A DNA stretch of 64,000 bases from Amaurobius ferox (lineage: Eukaryota > Arthropoda > Arachnida > Araneae > Amaurobiidae): positions 115,986,653-116,050,652 of the forward strand of contig OX578140.1 in assembly GCA_951213105.1 (NCBI GenBank), given 5' to 3'. The position numbers were made by a program, and so were the translations under genes. This document shows positions 28,985-39,869 of the stretch, piece after piece. The notes under the pieces are model-generated. The model ran no database searches and had not been told where the DNA came from. It saw only the letters and a program-made list of their open reading frames with translations. Within the stretch, counting starts at the first letter, position 1. Each line of letters starts with the position of its first letter.

Positions 28985-30830
28985 TTTCCCTACAGATCAA
29001 ACCCACACAAAATGCGATCCAACATCCAAAGCCAACCACTACTGAAGGCAGATACAGAAGATTCAGGTAGCTCTGGTATAGTTTGAAGTTTGAAGCTAGC
29101 AAGAACATAGCTTTGATTATACGTTTCAAAACACCCTTCACTTATTAAAATTTCACATGCAAGTTCATAATGCAGAATTTATAAATGTAATCCTCGGATG
29201 AACTACAACATTAGCATCAAAATATATACGCAAACTTTCTCTATATTGTCAGCCATCGTGCCTTATTGCAGTCAAAGGAACCCCCACTCACATGTCGAGC
29301 TGAAAGCAACTAACTAAGAAAAAATATGAAAAGAAAATGGGCAGCTTTACTCTAAGAATGCTGGGAAGAATGTATGATAGAAATTTAGGATTCAACTTTT
29401 TTCATTAAATTTTATTTTCTTTGATAATGTGTGGTAATTAGCGATGAAAACAGATTTTGACCTGGCCCCGTGGCATGTTTCGGATATTTATGCTCTCCGG
29501 TGGAGGTTTTGGAAAGGTTCTGAGAGATTCAGCCCCCGCAATTTTTTAGAAAACACCTATTTCCGTTATATATTATTCTAAAAATTTATAATCTAGCATT
29601 CAGCACTCATTACTGTAATACTTACTGCTATTTTGTGCAAAATTCAAATCATTGTGCTCGTTAACCTTTTGCGTGAGGGTGGCACAGAGCCAATCTCTAA
29701 CGAAGAACCTCTCAAAAAGACAGGTATTTGACATACACTATCCCAAAGTGTTTGATCCCCCTTTGCACGCTTTGGCCCTGCAAAGGGGGGTCAAACTGTT
29801 TGGGATAGGGTATGTTAAATACCTGTCGTTCTGAGAGGTTCTTCGTTAGGAATTGAAGCTGTCCCACCCGTAAGCAAAAGGTTAATCTGGTGCACTGTTA
29901 TTTTACGCACTTCCATGTTAATATCTTTCGCTTTAATCCCAATAAATTTGTTATGTTGGAAATTAGTTCATATTATAAGTCTGCCGGAAACACTGTAAAT
30001 AATATCTTAATGTGAACTGTAGGGGAAAATACACTTTTAATTTCTTAAAGATTCGTTAATATGAAAATGTAGTTTAAAAATATTCGTTCTAACGAAATAG
30101 CATATACATACATAAAATCTCTTCACCGAAAAAGCAAAATGAACCCAAAATCATTATAAAAGGGATTTTTTTTGGGCGTATACGATACTCTTCGAAGGTA
30201 CTGTGATACTCGCGAGATAGAGAGCGGAAGACCCAAATCTATCCGACAGATTTGTTTTTCATAATCCGAAAGGTTTTCTTCGTAATCAATCATATTGCGA
30301 TCATAGTATTTTGACCAACTACAGTGAAAAATAATAAAATAATCTGGGAATTGGAATAATCAGGTACATGGTTTGTAGATCACATTGAAGTAAGAACTCA
30401 TACACTACTGATTAAAAAGTGTAAAATAACTATCATCCGGAGCTTGTGGCATTTTTGTTGGAATAATTTGATTATATTAAATGGACCATATCTGATGCCT
30501 TTACAGTCGATAACTGAGGCTATATATATTTGATACTGATAACAATAATACAAGTGATTCGATTGTTAAAAAATTGCAACACAGTATAACAAAGCATAAT
30601 AATTATTGCCAACAGAACTACGACTATAAATATATACATCAAATAAAAACAATGAAATTTTGATTCACGCCTAACAACAAATAAAACTTTTACAACATGC
30701 ATTGTTATACACATAGTACGGAAAATTTATAGCATTTGATCTTAATCAACAGCTGGTTATAAAATCATATGAATAATAATGCACACAACATAGTTCTGAA
30801 AAGGTTTACAATAAAAACAAAATTTGCGAA
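28985..30830 (+). other. 5' spacer of BTB-Kelch gene 4
   Basis: Near-duplicate of 20656-22515, including a third piggyBac-like MITE. Nothing coding is supported. Confidence 0.6.
29661..29885. mobile_element. piggyBac-like palindromic MITE, copy 3
   Basis: Same length (225 bp), ends and TTAA borders as the copy at 21352-21576, with a few substitutions such as 'cactatccc' for 'ccctatccc' on the left arm. It was duplicated with the unit. Confidence 0.72.
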
Positions 30831-32570
30831 ATGAATTTCAGAAGAAATTTTGAGAAAGAATTTTCACATCTATTGGAACTCTCCGAAGCCAAGTTACGTA
30901 CAGACGATGGTAGTGTGTTCCCCATCCACAGAGTTATATTGGCGAAGAGCAGTGAATATTTTTGCAAAATGTTCTTAGCTATTTGGGACAAAAACAAAAA
31001 ACACCCAGAATTTCATATTCCAGGAATTAGTGGCGAATGTTTGGATCAAATATTATTGTACATTTACTCAGGAAACATCACTTTGACCGAAAGGACCTGC
31101 ATTGAGCTCTTTCGTGCAGCTGATTACTTTAAGCTAAAAGACCTGTCTCAACACATCAGTGAAAATTTAAATAACTTTATAAGTTTCCAGAATTGCATAC
31201 AGCTTTACTGCTGCATTCAAAAAATCAAGCCAGGCACGTCACAGGAAATTTATAGATTTATTGTATTGCACTTTGAAGATATCGTTCATCATAGCACGTT
31301 TGAACTTGACAAACTATCTTTGGAAGTTTTGAGTTGGTTTATTCGTAACAAGAGCCTCAGAATAACAAGTGAAAGAACTGTGTGGTTGACGATTCTCTCA
31401 TGGGTGCAGAGAGACTATTCAAACCGTCGAAAATATGTTTCTTATCTTTTAAATCACTTGGCTAGGGAAGATGTAGATAGATATCTAGCGTCCGACATAA
31501 TGAGACATGATATTGTGGTAAACAATCCTTTTTGTGAGCTATTGAATAGATTTAAATCCAGAGATATTTTATCAAGCTATCTGGATATTTTGAAATGCTT
31601 TTTAAAAACTCATTTTATCCACTTGATTAGTTTCAAATACCGAACACCTTCAAGTGTAAATTTAATTGTAAAATGCCTTGAGGGCGAAAACCAAAGTGAG
31701 ATATATGTCGCATATGATGAAAAGGCCGATTTGTGGCGTAAAATAGCTGAGATCGATTCCTATCCCACGCAATTAATATCTATGGATCAATATATCTATG
31801 CAATTGATTGTTTCGGCGGCAGTTGCATAAAAATTGATTTGAGGGAAAATGAGAGGATACCCATAAATAATCCTAGGAGTCAATATTTTGAAAGTGCTGT
31901 GAAAATATCAGGATCAATTTACTTTTTAATTCGCGTCCGCCGTCCTTCCATTCATCAAGATTTGTTCTCAAGTGATCTCGAAGTTTATCATCCGGACACT
32001 AACACATGGTCACATATCATCACTATGTTCAATGTATACCGCCCCATTGCCATATCCATTGACGTAAAAGTCTATGTACTTGGAATTACGCAGGATAGAA
32101 AGAAAATGATTGCTCAGGTTTATGATACCGAAGCTCTTATATTGTCAGCTTTACCATCACCTACTATCGTTTGTACTTATGAGTTTGCATTAGTTGCTTA
32201 CCATGGGCGATTATGTTTCATTGCAGGAGCAAATAGATGCAGAGATCGAAACAAAGTAGAAATGTTCGATCCCGCGAAGAATATATGGAACCAACTACCA
32301 GATCTCCCGTGTGGATTCTACTCAGTTGCAGCAACAGTTTTCAATGGACAATTGCTTGTTTATGACCCATTTGATCCAGAAATACCAAAGCTCGTTAGTT
32401 GGAACGATACCATGGAATGCTGGGATGATCTTAACGAAGTGTCCCCATTTAAAAGACTTCAGCTGTATTCTAATCTGTACGCATTTTTTACTTCGGATAA
32501 TGAAGAATTCTTAAGAGTTATCTCCGAGGGCAACAGACATCCAAACGCCAAATTAGAAAGATACATTTAA
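30831..32570 (+). CDS. BTB-BACK-Kelch protein, array copy 4 (579 aa)
   Basis: Intact single-exon gene with the same domain layout as copy 3. Copy-4 residues in the Kelch part include RIPINNPRSQYFESAV, a QDLFSSDLEVYHPDTNTW segment and a YDPFDPEIPK loop. As in copy 3 the proximal polyadenylation signal is changed to GATAAA; the next AATAAA is at 32817-32822. The upstream 4.5 kb and the first half of the gene are almost the same as for copy 3, so their expression is likely similar. Cullin-3 adaptor role is family inference. Confidence 0.88.
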   Translation: MNFRRNFEKEFSHLLELSEAKLRTDDGSVFPIHRVILAKSSEYFCKMFLAIWDKNKKHPEFHIPGISGECLDQILLYIYSGNITLTERTCIELFRAADYFKLKDLSQHISENLNNFISFQNCIQLYCCIQKIKPGTSQEIYRFIVLHFEDIVHHSTFELDKLSLEVLSWFIRNKSLRITSERTVWLTILSWVQRDYSNRRKYVSYLLNHLAREDVDRYLASDIMRHDIVVNNPFCELLNRFKSRDILSSYLDILKCFLKTHFIHLISFKYRTPSSVNLIVKCLEGENQSEIYVAYDEKADLWRKIAEIDSYPTQLISMDQYIYAIDCFGGSCIKIDLRENERIPINNPRSQYFESAVKISGSIYFLIRVRRPSIHQDLFSSDLEVYHPDTNTWSHIITMFNVYRPIAISIDVKVYVLGITQDRKKMIAQVYDTEALILSALPSPTIVCTYEFALVAYHGRLCFIAGANRCRDRNKVEMFDPAKNIWNQLPDLPCGFYSVAATVFNGQLLVYDPFDPEIPKLVSWNDTMECWDDLNEVSPFKRLQLYSNLYAFFTSDNEEFLRVISEGNRHPNAKLERYI

Positions 32571-33370
32571 ACGATTGATTTATTAATACATTAAAACGAT
32601 TGAAATTGTGTGAGTCTGAGATAAATATTTGAACTGTAGAAATACATTTGTGACTTTTTACTTGTTTTCAATTTAAAATTATAACGACTGTCGAAATATA
32701 TCATTATGCATATTTTCATTTAAAGCACAAGCCGATTTTACGACATTGAATTTCTGTAGAACCAAGAAATCGATACTAAAGCTTCTGATGTGCGCGTCAC
32801 ATGACTTTCTTTATGTAATAAATTTACTTATTTTACAGTGAAAAAACTATGTTTAAGGTTTACGGCACACCGTTTATAATAATAAAATGTACATTTGGCT
32901 CTTTTGCGGATGATAACATGTAAAATTATTAAGTACCAAATTGTCATATATTTCAATTAACTCTAAATTGACAATTATAAATACTAATAGCTTCCACAAT
33001 GAACAATATCGTACATATATATTTTAATAATGAATTCATTAATATTTCGTCATTTCTGTTAACTTGTTTACATTTCTGAAATTCTAACAATTTTTTCGTC
33101 AATCTGAAGCCACATATCGCTCAGTTGGCGACATTTCGCTAAATAAGTCGCAAGCTCGCCAAATTTATCACCAAGTGTAAAATATGTGGAGACAGCATTT
33201 CTTATACATAAATGACTGATTTCGAGTTGTTAGGTATAAAACTAATACCAAAAATATATTTTCCAAAAATATATGTCCGTGAACGGACCAAATAAGGTCT
33301 ACGATTATGATGGTAACATATTCGTACAATATTACATACGAAAAGTGAACATATTTTACAATACTTATTA
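32571..33370 (+). other. 3' flank of gene 4
   Basis: Homologous to 24256-25058. Contains the candidate AATAAA at 32817. No gene. It leads into the (TA)n tract at 33371-33431. Confidence 0.6.
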
Positions 33371-33379
33371 TTAATATAT

Positions 33380-33431
<52 letters not shown>
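33371..33431. repeat. (TA)n microsatellite, left of Penelope insertion
   Basis: About 60 bp of TA repeat. Its continuation (34781-34811) is on the far side of the inserted element. Confidence 0.93.
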
Positions 33432-33433
<2 letters not shown>

Positions 33434-33544
33434 TATAAAAGCCAGTAAACAAATTCAAATAGAATTCCTATGCATATCCACAAAATTCAAAAGCACTACT
33501 CAGGAAAAGGCGTCAAGCCGCTCTATACTCCGAAGCAGAATGTA

Positions 33545-33824
33545 GTCCAAGAAAAAGAAGAATTAAAGGAACATGGGATAACCAAATGCTTTGCATTTAA
33601 TGGTTGGGGAGGATTGCGACTCCCCCTCCCGTTTAAAGCTGCTTTTCCAGCCTAGGCAAACGCTCACGGTACCAATACAAAGCAAAGGTTGGTCCCCATT
33701 GCGTGCTAATACGAAGGCACCCGTATACGGAAGAACAAGACCAACCAAACAGAAGGAAACTGGACCAAAAGTGAATCTTGCCCAACTCGCTATCTTATAT
33801 ATGTTCAACTTACGCATGCGTGCA
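33545..33824 (+). repeat. Inverted repeat arm (putative pLTR), left
   Basis: Starts gtccaagaaaaagaag and ends acttacgcatgcgtgca. It is the reverse complement of 34501-34780. No hammerhead core (CTGATGA...GAAA) was found in either strand by eye. Open frames in it (84-91 codons) mirror each other between arms and are spurious. Confidence 0.85.
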
Positions 33825-33847
33825 ATCTTAGCAAGCACGCATAAACT

Positions 33848-34498
33848 TTATTTACCTGCAGATTGAAGAAGTAAACTGTCAAAATCTACCTGATCCTTGA
33901 AAATCGATCTATAACAATCCTTTAAGAAATATAAAGGATAATGTTTATATAAAGCCTCTTTTATGATTTTTATATTGCTATTATTGCAATCTTTTTTAAA
34001 CGTGTTGTAAATTTGATTTCTCTTGAAGTGTCCGAGTATGATATTTCTGAAAATATTTTTGGTAAGATTTGTTTTCCAATCGATGAGATGATTGATCTTA
34101 ATTTTATATAATTCTCTTTTGTCATATAACGTTGTATAATGACCATATAATTCATGTTTTTTTATTGAGATGTCCAGAAAATTTACCGCTTCATTTTCTT
34201 TACAATTTTCTATTAATTCCAATTCCGGTGGGTAAAAAGTGAAATCGAAATTGGTGGTGGCTTCATAACACCCCAATAGCACATCGTCAACAAACCGGAA
34301 ATATGGTATCTCAGACAAAATATGGGTTCCCTTTTCATATGTTGAGAGGTAAATATCAGCCAAGATTGATGAGCAGGCTCCTCCCATTGGAATTCCCTTT
34401 ATTTGTCGGTAATAATTTTTTCCGTTATATAGAATATTTTCTTTTAATACTAGTTCAATAAGTTCAAGGTATCTTCGATAAGTAATATAATCCTTCAA
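33848..34498 (-). pseudogene. Penelope-like reverse transcriptase, C-terminal fragment (216 aa)
   Basis: The fragment begins abruptly at the inverted-repeat junction and retains IKGIPMGGACSSILADIYLS, the catalytic FRFVDDVLL box, ELELIEN, NFLDISI, and NIFRNIILGHFKR. These match in order the C-terminal third of the element at 7546-9834 ([57 protein letters not shown]), but the two are well diverged, so they are different subfamilies. The fingers region and motif A are missing, so it cannot be an active polymerase. Confidence 0.85.
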
Positions 34499-34500
34499 AC

Positions 34501-34777
34501 TGCACGCATGCGTAAGTTGAACATATATAAGATAGCGAGTTGGGCAAGATTCACTTTTGGTCCAGTTTCCTTCTGTTTGGTTGGTCTTGTTCTTCCGTAT
34601 TCGGGTGCCTTCGTATTAGCACGCAATGGGGACCAACCTTTGCTTTGTATTGGTACCGTGAGCGTTTGCCTAGGCTGGAAAAGCAGCTTTGAACGGGAGG
34701 GGGATTTGCAATCCTCCCCAACCATTAAATGCAAAGCATTTGGTTATCCCATGTTCCTTTAATTCTTCTTTTTCTTG

Positions 34778-34780
<3 letters not shown>
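34501..34780 (-). repeat. Inverted repeat arm (putative pLTR), right
   Basis: Reverse complement of 33545-33824, same length. It directly joins the first codons of the RT fragment on one side and the TA tract on the other. Confidence 0.85.

Positions 34781-34811
<31 letters not shown>
34781..34811. repeat. (TA)n microsatellite, right of Penelope insertion
   Basis: Short TA run completing the tract interrupted by the element; followed by unit sequence (aaatttttataaattttc) matching 25238 onwards. Confidence 0.9.
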
Positions 34812-34813
<2 letters not shown>

Positions 34814-35937
34814 TTTTATAAATTTTCTTAAAAAGTGGAATATTTCCAAAAAGGTTTATGCTAGTATTCTAAAGTTTGCATGAATGGTTTTCTAATGAAA
34901 AGATGTAAGAAATTATTATTTGTGTAATATTATTGCAGGTTCTGATTTTTTGGTAATGTTATAAAATATATCCTATATTAATTTTATTTTCAAAAATTTG
35001 GAAGTGAACATTTGATTAGCGTTTAAAATCAATTGGTCTCCACTATTCACTGATTGAAACTTTTGTACCAAATTTTGTTCCAAACAGTGTTTCTTTCAGG
35101 CATACATGCAGGGAGGGGGGTGTGAAACCTCCCGAAGATGATTATTTGAACCCCTCGGAGACATATCAATTTAATCTAGTTTCTATTTATGTCACAGCAT
35201 TTACATATACAGTGCAAATAGAATTCTTGGCTTCCTAAAGTTCACTTTGCCCTCTCTCACCTACGGCCAAAAAATTCTAAAAGAAACGCTGGTCCCAAAC
35301 GCTTAATTAGTTCGTACGATATCGTCTCTAGATCGTACAGACGCACATACACAGATATATACAAACCTTCACATACATACGCACATACATTACCTCAAAC
35401 ACTTTCGATTCAGTGGTTGGATGGTTGAAACGTGCTGTTTCGTCGCAAACTCGAATTTTCCACCCGGTCACGATACTTTCCCTATACATTATATTATGTA
35501 TATAGTGAAAGTAATAAAATGCCATAACCAGACTTTTGTATGGATGAATGGCCTGATATGAAAAAATCTTATTTATACTTCGGGAAAGAAAAAATCAGCA
35601 GCGGTTACAGTTCGCTGGAGGCAATATGATATTAGGTGTATAACATCTTTCGTTGAGGGTGATTTTGTAGATCGTCATTTCTAAACCCTTTCATTGTATT
35701 AAAATACCAAAATAAAAACCACCATTTCAAATTCAAAATATAAACATATCGAAATTATAGCCACTTTATTTTGAAAACTATGATCCTGATCCGAAATCTA
35801 ATTATACATCCTTGTATAGCTTCCTAAAGGCCTACAAATTATTCGAAAACTCTTTTTAATTACTTTCAATTTCCCCTCCGATTTTAGACGGATACCCCCC
35901 ACCACAGAACCCGTGTCAAAATATCAAATTATTTTAC
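34812..35937 (+). repeat. Remainder of unit 4 3' flank
   Basis: Homologous to 25245-26352, including the palindrome repeat at about 35455-35520. Homology to the array stops at about 35937. No gene is supported. Confidence 0.6.
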
Positions 35938-36281
35938 TATGATATATGTCGTACGATATCGCACGACATGTTCACATTTCAATTACGGATACCAAGCAAG
36001 CTAAAAAGCACTGTAAATGCAGAAGAGAAAACCAATGGGAACACAAACATAAATAAACAGCGTTCATCCTCGCCATCTCAACAACGAAGCATAAGGGAGG
36101 TGGTATGACACTGCAAGGTGAAAAGAAAGTGTTTCAAGAATGTTCTAGAAGTTTCCACGAGATTCAATTTCGACAGCGTAATAGACGCATCCAATGTTTT
36201 AGGAGTATCAAAGATATCTCCTGCGATCGCGCAAAGAAACGCGGATCGGCCAAAAATGTGACGTGTGAACTAAATATGAGC
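35938..36281. other. Non-array sequence, no gene recognised
   Basis: Sequence unrelated to the units. A 68-codon plus-strand frame (36105-36311) has no recognised homology and runs into the SINE. Confidence 0.5.
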
Positions 36282-36295
36282 ACAGTGAAAAAGTG

Positions 36296-36585
36296 CCGCC
36301 CAGGTGGTTAAGTGGATAGCGTCTCCGGCTGCTGTCTAGTGGGCTTGGGTTCGAATCCCGAGTAAGGCATGGTTGTTTTCCTGAGGATGAAGTCAGTCTT
36401 TCGCCTTCTGGGTCCTCGTTAAATGAGAAGCTGCACCCTTCAGACCTTAGTCGGTGATGATTGCATGTATTAATAAACTTTGTATTCTTGTCTTGTGTGT
36501 CATTCTCTCTGTCCTTCTTCTGGCGTCACTGGACCTGTATTCGTGCTTTGCAGAAACAGGGGTCATATGAACAACAACAACAACA
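36296..36585 (+). mobile_element. tRNA-derived SINE, copy 1
   Basis: 290 bp. The first about 73 bases resemble a tRNA: A box TGGTTAAGTGGAT (about 36305-36317), B box GGTTCGAATCC (36348-36358), and ends CCGCC/AAGGCA that could pair partly. The body ends in a (CAA)n tail. Exact 14-bp target duplications acagtgaaaaagtg lie at 36282-36295 and 36586-36599. A RNA polymerase III promoter is expected from the boxes. It is unrelated in its body to the SINE at 56914. Confidence 0.92.
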
Positions 36586-36599
36586 ACAGTGAAAAAGTG

Positions 36600-37131
<532 letters not shown>

Positions 37132-37194
37132 TAAATATTAAAGTATTTGATCAATTTAAATAAGAGTGTTTATTTTATATCTTGTGTGTTTTTT

Positions 37195-37376
37195 TCTCTT
37201 CGGCTCGAGAACCAGGAGTTTCCATAATCCACCCTTAGTGAAGGCCTGCCGTTAACCTCAGGGTTGGCTGTGTGGTCTTCAACCCTTAGTGAAGGCATCC
37301 AAGGTAAATCCTGGTAAATAAATCTCTTTGAGTGCAAATTGAGTGCAATAAATCTCTTTGAGTGCATGAGTGCAAA
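37195..37376. repeat. Short local direct repeats
   Basis: Contains 'acccttagtgaaggc' twice (about 37229 and 37280) and 'aataaatctctttgagtgca' twice (about 37317 and 37347), with 'gagtgcaa' units. Looks like slippage or a nested retroposon end; origin unknown. Confidence 0.55.
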
Positions 37377-38095
37377 TATGTCTTCAATTTATCACTCGCA
37401 GAAAATCGCCATAAAACACAAAATTCTTGATAACCATTTATAGATGGACTTAACGTATGTATTGTTTCAGCTTCTGTAGAAGAAACTAGACTTCTTATTT
37501 TATATAGAACCATTCTTATGACATCATGAACAAATTTTTACTCACAAGAATTCCACTTTCCCTGCAGAATAAACCCACACAAAATACGATCCAACATCCA
37601 ACACCAAACAATACTGAAGACTGATACAGAAGATCAAGGTAGCTCTGGTATAGTTTGAAGTTTGAAGATAGCAAGAACATAGCTTTGATTATACGCTTCA
37701 AAACACCCTTCACTTATTCAAATTTCACATACAACAACATAATGCAATATTTATAAATGTAATCCTCGGATGAACTACAACATTAGCATCAAAACGTATA
37801 CGCAAGCTTTCTCTGTATTCTTAGCCATCGTGCTTTTTGCACTCGCTTGACTCTCTAAAATACATATATGAGAAACAACTTTTCTCTATACATCTAAAAA
37901 TAAACCCTGAACTCGACTCGTAATATAAAAAAAGGATTCACATTAAATTAAAAAAAAAGAAATCCCCTTTCGCAGGGAAGGAGGGCTACTTCAACTCTTC
38001 AAATAAACCCCACTCAAATGTCGAGCTAAAAGTAACGAACTAAGAAAAAATCTTAAAAGAAAATGGCCAGCTTTACTCTAAGAATGCTGGGAAGA
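37377..38095 (+). repeat. Geneless partial copy of the array unit
   Basis: Starts with 'tgtcttcaatttatcactcg' and runs to 'actctaagaatgctgggaag', matching 28325-29365 of unit 4 but without the SINE/mini insertion (empty site at about 37538-37560). No BTB-Kelch gene follows, so the array has broken down here. Confidence 0.7.
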
Positions 38096-38289
38096 AAGGC
38101 ATGCCAATACCTGCTATTGGTTATAGACAAAATGATGTCATCCCAATCAACCTATTGTTGGAAAGGGTGTGAAAGGTTTTACTCCACTACCCTACAGTGT
38201 TATCGCTGAAGAGTGTTGGATTAAAAAATATAACAAAAATAACGCTGTAAAAGTGGTAGAAAGTATGAAATGGTGAAACTATACACACC

Positions 38290-39240
38290 AACTCTATCAA
38301 CAGGCTGTGCACTGGTATCGTGCTCTTTGATATTATGAACGCCTTTGACAAGTGCTGGATCCCGGGTTTAATTACCAAGTTGGTACTTTATGCTTATCAA
38401 CCCAGTTACTTATTATCATCAACTCGTATCTCAATAATCGTTCTTTCCGCGTGCGAGTTGGCACTTCCCTCTCCTCACCCCGACCGATCAATGCAAGAGT
38501 TCCGCAGGGAAGAAATCTCAGACCTCTGCTTTTCAACCTTTACATTAATGACATACCACATATTCCACAGGTGAAACTCTGCATCTTTGCAGATGACACC
38601 GCGATCATTGCCCACGCTGGCTCTCTTCTCAACACGATCAACACACTAAAAAGCTATATCACACACAGCCTTGAGCGCTGGCTCATACAATGAAAAATCC
38701 AAATTAATGCTTCCAATTCTAACGTTGTTATTTTTAAACCTCACTGCAGAGAAATCTCTCATAACTTTCATATCAAAATATTTAATGAAAATATCCCTTT
38801 AAACCATGCTATAAAGTACTTGGACGTCACAATTGACGCTCACATGACTTTCAGCACCCATATTTATTTAAAAACCCAATCTGCCAACAAAATTATTAAT
38901 TCCCTTCACCCTTTGCTCTGTAGGGGGTCACCCCTTTCCCTGGAGAACAAGCTTCTCCTTTAAAAACAAATCACCGCACCTATGAGTTTGTATGCCTATC
39001 CTATTTGGTGCACTGCTGCAAAATCACATATTAGGAAACTCCAAGTTATCCAAAATAGAATCTTACGTATGATAACCGATTCTCCTTGGTTTATCCAAAA
39101 CGAGGCTTTACACCATGATTTTAAAGTCTCTGGCATTAAAAACATATTAGATTAATCACCCCTAAATTCTACATTAATAACTTTGAGACCAACCTGTCAA
39201 CAGCCCTTCAAACCTGTAAACAGGAAACGTAGGCAAAGAG
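38290..39240 (+). pseudogene. Jockey-type LINE reverse transcriptase relic
   Basis: Fragments of one RT read in order across frames: FDIMNAFDKCWIPGLI (motif A, 38325-38375), NSYLNNRSFRVRVGTSLSS (about 38420), RVPQGRNLRPLLFNLYINDI (motif B region, about 38490-38550), and the catalytic FADDTAIIAH (about 38586-38615). Later pieces are SLERWL, KYLDVTIDAHMTFSTHI (about 38812), YAYPIWCTAAKSHIRKLQVIQNRI (38990-39060) and ALHHDFKVSGIKNIL (39109-39153). Stops and frameshifts show it is dead. Both ends are missing; no endonuclease was found upstream. Confidence 0.85.
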
Positions 39241-39660
39241 ACATCATCTCTGACCCCAAAAAAACCTACGAGCCCAGAGGTAAGACAGCTCGGCTGCCTG
39301 ACCTGCCTGCACTGCCTACAATGGTGTACCTCAAAGTTCGGACATGAGATGAAAATGTTGCTTTACATTATTTATCATCTCATCCTTCTAGCCTCATGAC
39401 CATTGAATAGCATATGGCTATGATGAGCTCCCTCGAATTTCTCACTTGGAACCCATTGAATTTCAGAGAGTAAACTCTCAGTAAACTTTCTTTCTCCAAA
39501 GTCGTCTTTGCCTATCTCTCAACAATTGTTGTCTATCGTCCAAGGTACTTTTGACTGCAGTCTACGTCAACATAAGACTGCAAACCCTCTTCAAGCATCC
39601 ATCCAAACAGAGGAATACTTTATATCCATAAATAACTCAAAAAATAAATTTAAGATCTTC
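39241..39660. other. Probable transposon 3' region, not resolved
   Basis: Sequence between the Jockey relic and the ribozyme-like folds. Part of it may be the LINE's 3' end and part the start of another element. No protein is recognised. Confidence 0.4.
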
Positions 39661-39664
39661 TAGT

Positions 39665-39811
39665 TTCGATGAGGGGATATGCGAGCTTTCTCACAGGTGC
39701 CCCGAAGAGCAAAAGCCTTGTATAAGATTCCTCATTTGGATTTCGTGTTTGTTGATTCTCTTGCACTGATGAAGGGGATCCAAGGTATCCTCGAAACAGA
39801 TATATGTTGCA
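39665..39811 (+). ncRNA. Two hammerhead-ribozyme-like core folds (putative)
   Basis: The better one: CTGATGA at 39766-39772, a potential stem II (GGGGAT 39774-39779 with ATCCTC 39787-39792, seven-base loop), GAAA at 39793-39796, and TGCA/TGCA (39762-39765, 39808-39811) as possible stem I. A weaker one upstream has CGATGA at 39667-39672, GGGG/CCCC (39673-39676 with 39700-39703) and GAA. Hammerhead motifs are known in Penelope-like terminal repeats. The expected NUH cleavage triplet before the second TGCA is not canonical (TGT), so activity is doubtful. Confidence 0.4.
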
Positions 39812-39869
39812 TTATCTTCCTATGTGTTTATATACGCTGCTCAAGCTGTCCTTATCCTTAGCATAAAGT

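Larger units (their letters stand above)
33432..34780 (-). mobile_element. Second Penelope-like element, truncated, between 280-bp inverted repeats
   Basis: An insertion within the (TA)n tract of unit 4, absent from the matching tract of unit 3. The order is: unique 113 bp (33432-33544), left arm (33545-33824), RT fragment on the minus strand (33848-34498), right arm (34501-34780). The arms are 280 bp each and inverted, with only a handful of visible differences. Penelope-like elements characteristically carry such terminal repeats in direct or inverted orientation (pLTRs), which fits this structure. Confidence 0.8.

Noticed and set aside
33563..34762. Mirror-image 79-91-codon frames at both sides of the second Penelope RT
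   Set aside because: They come from the inverted repeats and are present on both strands; not likely coding.
36303..36370. A genuine tRNA gene
   Set aside because: A and B boxes are present but the cloverleaf is imperfect, and the sequence continues into a SINE body with target duplications; the same at 42348.
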